This document shows positions 59,016 to 64,000 of a stretch of 64,000 nt of DNA, in pieces. The stretch is from ZC4RG35 sp964571765 (GTDB lineage Bacteria; Actinomycetota; Acidimicrobiia; Spongiisociales; ZC4RG35): assembly GCA_964571765.1 (NCBI GenBank), contig CAZNDH010000004.1:1-64000 (forward strand), given 5' to 3'. A program made the position numbers and the translations under genes. The notes beneath the pieces are model-generated. The model ran no database searches. It had not been told where the DNA came from and saw only the letters and a list, made by a program, of their open reading frames with translations. Each line of letters starts with the position of its first letter. Position 1 is the first letter of the stretch.

Positions 59016-59849
59016 CTACGACTCGTCGAGGGAGCCCAGGGGGACAGTCTCGCCTGCCATCGACTCGAGGACATCGGCGGGAACGAACGGCCTCCCGAAG
59101 AGCTCATAGCGATACGGGCCTTCGAACCAGATGAGGGTGACTCCGCTGGCGGACGCCAGCTTCCACACATCACGGCCCCCCATGTCGAGCAGGGCGCACT
59201 CGTCGGCTATCAGCTCGGCGAATCGAGCGCATGAGAATTGGGCCCCCGGCTCGGCGAGCTCGGCGGCCGTCTCCGGGTCGTGAGCCACCCGGAGCACGGC
59301 CAGCTGAGACACCGACCGCGAGCGGGTATAGGGCACCGCCGACCAGATCCCGAACGCCGCCGACGGCTCGGCGGAGAGCCGGCCCGAGTTCTCCACGACC
59401 AGTTGGGAGGAAACCCACTCGGCGCCGTAGGGGGCGATGGCGGGGAACTCGATGCCGGGAACCGCGGCGGCGATCTCGTAGCGGGAAGCCTGGATGTACC
59501 GGTCCCCCTGCCGGCGGGAGAACACCGCTGCCACCACCACGTCCGGATCGTCCAACTCGTCGTTGGCGATGTCGTCGTTGTGCCACTGTAGGGAGGCAAC
59601 CGTCACCTGGCGAGGGGCGTCCACCGGTGGGAGGGTTGTGGTGGTCACCTTCGGTTCGTTGATCCAATTCGAGCTGCGGTTACCCAAGGAGAGCAGGGGT
59701 GATTCACCGCACGCGACGAGAAGCACCATGGCCGAGATGGCCATGATGGCGATACGAATCCGGGGCGCCACGGTGCGGTGTTCCACTTGGTGGAGGACAA
59801 CGAGACCGCTCCCGGAGCGGTTCCCCTGCGGCTTGCGCCACACCTTCAT
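59016..59849 (-). CDS. Putative lipoprotein upstream of the ABC exporter
   Basis: The 277-residue protein has a membrane signal (IRIAIMAISAMVLLVAC) with lipobox LVAC at about residue 49; a basic N-terminal stretch of about 28 residues precedes it. The mature part has a Thr/Pro linker (TTTTLPPV) and an acidic, beta-rich domain I do not recognise. ATG 59849 follows TAAGTT by 7 nt. The TAG is 21 nt before the proposed exporter start, so it may be co-transcribed. Confidence 0.7.
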   Translation of the reverse strand: MKVWRKPQGNRSGSGLVVLHQVEHRTVAPRIRIAIMAISAMVLLVACGESPLLSLGNRSSNWINEPKVTTTTLPPVDAPRQVTVASLQWHNDDIANDELDDPDVVVAAVFSRRQGDRYIQASRYEIAAAVPGIEFPAIAPYGAEWVSSQLVVENSGRLSAEPSAAFGIWSAVPYTRSRSVSQLAVLRVAHDPETAAELAEPGAQFSCARFAELIADECALLDMGGRDVWKLASASGVTLIWFEGPYRYELFGRPFVPADVLESMAGETVPLGSLDES

Positions 59850-59856
59850 CCCGTCC

Positions 59857-59862
59857 AACTTA
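59857..59862 (-). promoter_or_regulatory. Leaderless -10 of the lipoprotein-exporter unit
   Basis: TAAGTT on the minus strand with a 7-nt spacer to the ATG at 59849. Confidence 0.55.
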
Positions 59863-59917
59863 TCCTCGATCTGGTGCAAATCCCCTCAAAGTCGCCCAGA
59901 TCTCCCGGTCGGTGCCC

Positions 59918-61000
59918 ATGAGAGTCCTCGTGGTGAACGGGCCAAACCTCAATCGCCTGGGGACCCGGGAGACGGGCATCTACGGGCCGGGGACACTGGC
60001 CGACCTGGATGAGGAGGTCGCGGTCTTCGGCGAAACCCTGGGGGTGACCGTCGAAGTCTTCCAGTCCAATCACGAGGGCGAGTTGATCGAGATCATCCAG
60101 CGCACCCAAGCCGACGGGGTGGTCGTCAATCCCGGGGCGCTCACCCATACCTCCTATGCCCTGGCCGACGCAATCCGGTCAATCGAGCTCCCGGTGGTCG
60201 AGGTGCACATCTCCAACATCAAGGGCCGCGAGGCTTGGCGGTCGGTTTCGCTGATTTCTCCGGTATGTGTGGCCACCATCTACGGGCGAGGGCGGGGCGG
60301 TTACCGGGACGCCGTTCGCCACCTGGTCAACCGGGCGGCGATGCCCTTCGAGACTATCGGGTACGGGCCCCATCCCGACAACGACGGCGACCTGAGAAGG
60401 GGTGAGAAGGGCCTCGTGCTGTTGGTGCACGGCGGGGTGTGGCGTGATCAATACCGGAGGGACACCATCGAGTCCCTGGCGGTTGACCTCACCAGTCGCG
60501 GCTACCACACCTGGAACGTCGGCTACCGCACCATCGGCACCGGGGGCGGTTGGCCCGGGTCGGGGCACGACTTGCTCACCGCGCTCGACTTCGTCCCCCG
60601 TCTCGACCTGGGAGACGGGCCAGTCGTCGTGATCGGCCACTCCGCCGGCGGATACCTGGGTTTGTGGGCATCGCCCCGCACCCGTCTCGAAGTGGGCCTG
60701 GTTGTGGGTCTGGCACCGGTCGTCGACCTCGATGCAGCAGTAGCCGACCAAGGCGAACTGGCCCCCGAGGCCGGCCTGCTCCTCGATGCTGGTGCACCTT
60801 CGCCTGTGGACCCGGTTGACCTTCCTGTGGTGCTGGCCCACGGTGAAGACGATCGGATCGTGCCCATCCGCGACTCCCGGATGCTCGCCGCGGCCCGTGG
60901 CTTCGACCTCCTCGAGTCGGAGGGTGGCCATTTCGACCTCCTCGACCCGGGTAAACCCCATTGGGATTGGGTGCTGGAGCGGATCGAGAAGACGGCTTAG
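59918..61000 (+). CDS. aroQ: Fusion of type II 3-dehydroquinate dehydratase (AroQ) and an alpha/beta hydrolase
   Basis: Residues 1 to about 145 are a full AroQ domain of the shikimate pathway: NGPNLNRLGTRE with the flexible-loop Arg, FQSNHEGELIEIIQ, NPGALTHTSYALADAI and EVHISNIKGREAWR with the catalytic His and Arg. Residues about 165-360 are an alpha/beta hydrolase resembling kynurenine formamidase: HGGVW oxyanion motif, nucleophile GHSAGG, acid in HGEDDRIVP and His in GGHFDLLDP. No stop or frameshift separates them. ATG 59918 is preferred; GTG 59912 is possible. The hydrolase substrate is unknown. Confidence 0.88.
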   Translation: MRVLVVNGPNLNRLGTRETGIYGPGTLADLDEEVAVFGETLGVTVEVFQSNHEGELIEIIQRTQADGVVVNPGALTHTSYALADAIRSIELPVVEVHISNIKGREAWRSVSLISPVCVATIYGRGRGGYRDAVRHLVNRAAMPFETIGYGPHPDNDGDLRRGEKGLVLLVHGGVWRDQYRRDTIESLAVDLTSRGYHTWNVGYRTIGTGGGWPGSGHDLLTALDFVPRLDLGDGPVVVIGHSAGGYLGLWASPRTRLEVGLVVGLAPVVDLDAAVADQGELAPEAGLLLDAGAPSPVDPVDLPVVLAHGEDDRIVPIRDSRMLAAARGFDLLESEGGHFDLLDPGKPHWDWVLERIEKTA

Positions 61001-61003
61001 TCT
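60998..61003 (+). promoter_or_regulatory. Leaderless -10 of the DUF368 gene
   Basis: TAGTCT overlaps the stop codon of the AroQ fusion and ends 6 nt before the GTG at 61010. Confidence 0.5.
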
Positions 61004-61009
61004 CCCCCG

Positions 61010-61915
61010 GTGCTCGCCAACATCCTCCGCTCCCTCTTCGGCGGGTTCCTCATGGGGACGGCCGACCTGGTTCCCGGAGTGTCGGGAGGCACCATCGCGC
61101 TGATGTTGGGCATCTATCAGCGTCTGGTGGCCTCGATCAAGGAGGGCTCCTCCGCACTCGGCTCCGCCCTCCGCTTCGACTGGGCGGGGGCGGGCCGCCA
61201 CCTCCGAGACGTGGAGTGGGCTTTCCTGGTCCCCTTGTTGGTGGGGATCCTCACCGCGGTGATCGTCCTGGCATCGTTCCTCGAGCACCAGCTGGAGACC
61301 CGACCGGTCATCCTCGCCGCCGCATTCTTCGGTTTGGTGGTGGGATCGGTGGTGGTCGCTTGGGGGATGATCCGGCTGAGGCGGCCCACCCATCTCGTGG
61401 TGGCCACGCTGGTCGCAGCCGGGCTGTTCGTCCTCCTCGGTGCCGGCGGCTCCGAGCACGTCGGGTCACCGGGGCTTCCGGTGTTTTTCGGCGCCGGCGC
61501 CCTGGCGGTGTGCGCCATGATCCTCCCCGGGATCTCCGGCTCGTTGATCCTGGTGCTGGTCGGGATGTATGCCGCGGCCCTGGGGGCGGTCACTGCTCGC
61601 GACTGGACTGCGGTACTTGCCCTGGCCCTTGGTGCCGTGGTCGGGCTGGCCGTCTTCTCCCAGCTGCTCCACCGTGCTCTGGAGCGTCATCACGACCTGG
61701 TGGTGGCGGCGATGGTGGGGCTGATGGCCGGCTCCCTCCGCATCCTCTGGCCGTGGCCGGAGGGAGTGCGGAGTGCAGCCCTCGCGGTTCCCGGCGCCGA
61801 CTGGCCCGGAGCCCTGCTCGCTTCCCTGCTCGGGGCGGCGACCGTCTACCTGATAACCCATCTCGCCGGCTCCCGAACCAGCCCCAACCCGGTAGAGGCC
61901 ACCTCGGCCGGGTAG
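61010..61915 (+). CDS. popT: DUF368 (PopT-type) polyprenyl-phosphate transporter
   Basis: A 301-residue protein with about eight hydrophobic segments and the family signatures GTADLVPGVSGGTIALMLGIY near the N-terminus and MILPGISGSLILVLVGMY in the second half, an inverted-repeat topology. DUF368 proteins were shown in other bacteria to return undecaprenyl phosphate to the inner leaflet for wall synthesis. A cell-wall-related secreted protein is encoded just downstream. Confidence 0.88.
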   Translation: MLANILRSLFGGFLMGTADLVPGVSGGTIALMLGIYQRLVASIKEGSSALGSALRFDWAGAGRHLRDVEWAFLVPLLVGILTAVIVLASFLEHQLETRPVILAAAFFGLVVGSVVVAWGMIRLRRPTHLVVATLVAAGLFVLLGAGGSEHVGSPGLPVFFGAGALAVCAMILPGISGSLILVLVGMYAAALGAVTARDWTAVLALALGAVVGLAVFSQLLHRALERHHDLVVAAMVGLMAGSLRILWPWPEGVRSAALAVPGADWPGALLASLLGAATVYLITHLAGSRTSPNPVEATSAG

Positions 61916-61921
61916 ACATAC

Positions 61922-61930
61922 TTATCCACA
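61922..61930 (+). promoter_or_regulatory. DnaA-box-like sequence
   Basis: TTATCCACA is an exact match to the consensus DnaA box, lying between the DUF368 and lysozyme-like genes. TTTTCCACC 20 bp on is a poor second match. A lone box does not make an origin. Confidence 0.4.
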
Positions 61931-61954
61931 GTTCGGTAGGGTTTTCCACCTGGG

Positions 61955-61972
61955 AGCGGCGTCAGCGCCGCT
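61955..61972 (+). promoter_or_regulatory. 5' hairpin before the lysozyme-like gene
   Basis: AGCGGCG-TCAG-CGCCGCT, a perfect 7-bp stem with a tetraloop, immediately precedes the ribosome binding site TGGAG (61973-61977) and the ATG at 61985. It may stabilise the mRNA or tune initiation. Confidence 0.45.
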
Positions 61973-61984
61973 TGGAGTCAACCG

Positions 61985-62578
61985 ATGCGCTCGAGACGTC
62001 TTTCCTTCCTCGCCGGGTGGATGGCTGTGGCCCTCCTGGCCGCCGCCGGCTTCGCCGCGTTCGGGAGTCCCGGTCCCAACTCCGAGCAGGCTCGCATCGA
62101 GGCAGCGGCGGCCTCGATGGGCCACACTGCCGGCGCCTACGCCGGCCTGGGGTTCGCCCAACTCGGGTCGCCGGCGACTGCCACCGTAGAACTCGCTCCT
62201 GGTGAGACAGCCACCCCGGCGACCATGGCCGACGCCGCCGCCGACGGGCAGTCCCGTGCCTCGGGGACCATTGCCGCCGGCACCGGCTGGCTTTCCGAGG
62301 TGGAGGTACGGGCTCTGGTCAGGCTGTACTTTGAGCCGGCCGATGTCAACAGGGCGGTCCGTGTCGCCTGGTGTGAGTCCCGTTTCGACCCCAAGGCGAC
62401 CGATCTGCGCACCGGGGCGATGGGGCTGTTCAAGCATCTCCCCCGCTACTGGGAAGACCGGGCGGTCAAAGCCGGGTTCGCCGGCGCCGACCCCACCGAC
62501 CCGGAGGCTTCGATCGCAGCCGCCGCCTGGGCTGTCTACCAGGAGGGCGGTTGGGACACCTTCGTCTGTCGAGGCTGA
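61985..62578 (+). CDS. Secreted lysozyme-fold (transglycosylase-like) protein
   Basis: The 197-residue protein has a signal peptide (LSFLAGWMAVALLAAAGFAAFG), an Ala/Thr-rich spacer and a C-terminal lysozyme-like domain (about 105-197): VNRAVRVAWCESRFDPKATDLRTGAMGLFKHLPRYWEDRA with the catalytic Glu in WCESRFDP, then AAAAWAVYQEGGWDTF. It resembles SLT/Rpf-type peptidoglycan hydrolases; action on the wall is inferred. Confidence 0.82.
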   Translation: MRSRRLSFLAGWMAVALLAAAGFAAFGSPGPNSEQARIEAAAASMGHTAGAYAGLGFAQLGSPATATVELAPGETATPATMADAAADGQSRASGTIAAGTGWLSEVEVRALVRLYFEPADVNRAVRVAWCESRFDPKATDLRTGAMGLFKHLPRYWEDRAVKAGFAGADPTDPEASIAAAAWAVYQEGGWDTFVCRG

Positions 62579-62603
62579 ACCAGGGCCGAGCACCAGCGAG
62601 ATA

Positions 62604-64000
62604 TCACCTGAAGTCGCGCGACTTGACGGTCTGGATCCCGATGGGCTCGAAGTCGTGGGCAACCACATTGGTCACCCCGTCGTAGAACTCCAGCCTCCCG
62701 TGGACGATGAGGGCTGGGCTCTTGCGGACCACGTTGCGATGACGGGCCCACACCTCGGGGAGGACCACGACATTCAACAGACCGGTCTCGTCCTCCAGGT
62801 TGAGGAAATGGACTCCCCGAGCGGTGCCCGGACGCTGGCGATGGGTTATCACCCCGGCCACAGCCACCCGGGAGCGGTTCCGTGACTCCTCTAGTACTTG
62901 GGCGGCGGTGAGGCACCCTTCGAGACGATCCCTGACGAAGCTCATCGGGTGCACCACGGACACCCCGGTGGACCACAGGTCGGCGCGATGCTCTTCCTCC
63001 GGGGTCAGCAGGGGCAGCTCGGGGGGGTCAACCCCCGGTGACAGGGGAAGACGACTCGGATCGATGCCCGCCAGCGCCCCGGCGGCCCACATCCCCTCCC
63101 GCCGGCCCAGCCCCACCGACTCCAGGGCCCCGGAGGCCGCCAGACCCTCGAGGGCCTCCACCCCCAGCCCGGTACGGAAGGCCAAGTCCTCCGGCGAATT
63201 GAACTCGCCGCCGAGGATTCGCGCCGCCTCGACCCTGGTGACCTCGGCTTCGCCCAGGTTGCGCACATAGCGGAGACCCATCCTCACCGCCACCGCAGGA
63301 CGGATGGGATCGTCGACATGGCCCCTCCCTCGCCGCCACCGCTGACCCAGGTACTCGAGGACATCGTCGGGATCGGCCTCCCATGGCTCGATGGTGCAGT
63401 CGTGCCATGACAGGTTGACATCGGGGCCGAGGACCACAACACCGTGACGCTGGGCATCCTGGACCAGCGAGTTTGGGTGGTAGAAGCCCATGGGCTGGGC
63501 GTTGAGCAGTCCCGCCAGGTACTCCGCCGGGTAGTGGAAGCGGAGCCAGGCCGACATGTAGACGATGTAGGCGAAGCTCACCGAGTGACTCTCGGGAAAC
63601 CCGAAGCTGGAGAACCCCTGGAGTTTCTCCCAGATCTCGTCGGCGGCGGAGCCGACCACCCCGTTGGCCGACATCCCGGCGTAGACCTCCTCGCGAAGGC
63701 GGGCCATCGCCTTCTCGGACCGCTTGTGGGTCATCGCCTGGCGGAGACGGTCAGCCTGGGACCCGTCGAATCCGGCGCAGACCCGTGCCAACTCCATGAG
63801 CTGCTCCTGAAAGATGGGCACCCCCAGGGTCTTGGCCAGGATCGGCTCGGTGAGGGGATGGGGGTAGCGGACCGGCTCTTCGCCGTTACGGCGACGCAGG
63901 TAGGGATGGACCGACTGACCCTGGATCGGCCCCGGGCGAATCAGGGCGACCTCCACCGCTAGGTCATAGAAGGTCTTCGGCTTCATCTTGGGGAGGGTCG
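62604..64000 (-). CDS. dnaE2: Error-prone DNA polymerase DnaE2 (ImuC), C-terminal part
   Basis: The window holds the last 465 residues of a DnaE-type polymerase; the gene continues beyond 64000. Motifs KTFYDLAVEVALIRPGPIQG, FQEQLMELARVCAGFDGSQADRLRQAM, FGFPESHSVSFAYIVY and an OB-fold C-terminus (VAVAGVITHRQRPGTARGVHFLNLEDETG) identify DnaE2 rather than the replicative DnaE1, which has a longer C-terminus. DnaE2 performs damage-induced mutagenic synthesis with ImuA/ImuB, not seen here. Confidence 0.9.
   Translation of the reverse strand, partial: TLPKMKPKTFYDLAVEVALIRPGPIQGQSVHPYLRRRNGEEPVRYPHPLTEPILAKTLGVPIFQEQLMELARVCAGFDGSQADRLRQAMTHKRSEKAMARLREEVYAGMSANGVVGSAADEIWEKLQGFSSFGFPESHSVSFAYIVYMSAWLRFHYPAEYLAGLLNAQPMGFYHPNSLVQDAQRHGVVVLGPDVNLSWHDCTIEPWEADPDDVLEYLGQRWRRGRGHVDDPIRPAVAVRMGLRYVRNLGEAEVTRVEAARILGGEFNSPEDLAFRTGLGVEALEGLAASGALESVGLGRREGMWAAGALAGIDPSRLPLSPGVDPPELPLLTPEEEHRADLWSTGVSVVHPMSFVRDRLEGCLTAAQVLEESRNRSRVAVAGVITHRQRPGTARGVHFLNLEDETGLLNVVVLPEVWARHRNVVRKSPALIVHGRLEFYDGVTNVVAHDFEPIGIQTVKSRDFR

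Noticed and set aside
61922..61949. Replication origin
   Set aside because: One perfect and one poor DnaA box without dnaA/dnaN, an AT-rich unwinding element or a box cluster does not make an origin.
1..64000. CRISPR array, prophage, transposase or integron
   Set aside because: No regularly spaced repeat-spacer array, phage genes, transposase or integrase was seen; the only tandem array is the 100-bp repeat at 14676-15055, which has no variable spacers.

Overview
The window is high-GC chromosomal DNA from an actinobacterium (Actinomycetota). Supporting signs are the order recA-thpR-cinA-rimO ... ftsK-rnj-dapA, a RamB/ScfR regulator beside the glyoxylate-shunt genes, coenzyme F420 biosynthesis genes with F420-type oxidoreductases, a DosR/DosS-like two-component pair, dnaE2, an SOS box of the actinobacterial type, and many leaderless promoters. 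A class such as Acidimicrobiia is plausible, but that is inference. Two 100-N scaffold gaps (14831-14930 and 24994-25093) suggest a draft or metagenome-derived assembly. Almost all of the sequence is coding, many neighbouring genes overlap by 4 nt (ATGA, GTGA or TTGA), and no rRNA, tRNA, CRISPR array, prophage or insertion sequence was recognised.

Layout. 1-5.5 kb (minus): start of recA behind a LexA box, thpR, cinA, rimO, a small unknown gene, an archaeal-type (type II) glyceraldehyde-3-phosphate dehydrogenase-like gene and a GNAT-like protein. 5.5-10 kb: glyoxylate shunt (aceB-aceA) divergent from its probable regulator. 10-12.3 kb: S10 carboxypeptidase, YgjP-type metallopeptidase, PspC protein. 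12.4-16.1 kb: E1alpha-E1beta-E2 of a 2-oxoacid dehydrogenase complex, with a 100-bp tandem repeat and an assembly gap exactly at the E1alpha/E1beta junction. 16.3-21.2 kb: ftsK, rnj, dapA. 21.3-25 kb: thioredoxin-like protein, cyclophilin, PEBP protein, and an MFS exporter with its ArsR-like regulator. 25.2-36.4 kb: an eleven-gene minus-strand operon, hemH-hemF-hemA-hemC-hemD-hemB-hemL-hemE-hemY followed by an MFS transporter and an F420-type luciferase-like oxidoreductase; it holds the heme pathway from glutamyl-tRNA to protoheme in the protoporphyrin-dependent form. 36.4-40.3 kb: secreted and membrane proteins and an M16 peptidase. 40.5-44.7 kb: a metallopeptidase-like/VWA protein paired with an AAA+ ATPase whose Walker motifs are altered, then a LOG-family protein. 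44.7-48.9 kb: DinB-like, BtpA-like, HD-GYP, LuxR-type and DUF2269-like genes. 48.9-53.2 kb: F420 precursor synthesis (cofG and a cofH with a large unknown N-terminal domain) with an SDR and a flavin reductase. 53.2-56.5 kb: universal stress protein, DosR-like regulator, DosS-like kinase and a PPOX-family protein, which look like a hypoxia/redox module. 57-64 kb: ABC exporter with a probable AUC start, a lipoprotein, an AroQ-alpha/beta-hydrolase fusion, a DUF368/PopT-type membrane protein, a lysozyme-fold secreted protein and the C-terminal part of DnaE2.

Regulatory theme. More than twenty genes have a TANNNT hexamer ending 6-8 nt (nearly always 6 or 7) before their ATG or GTG, as expected for leaderless transcripts whose first base is the start codon. 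Shine-Dalgarno sequences are mainly seen inside operons or at genes with short leaders. This pattern was used to choose several starts.

The most notable candidates for undescribed biology are the VWA/AAA pair, the N-terminal domain of CofH, the AroQ-hydrolase fusion, the repeat at the E1alpha/E1beta junction, the operator-like array in front of the heme operon and the possible structured RNA between rnj and ftsK.
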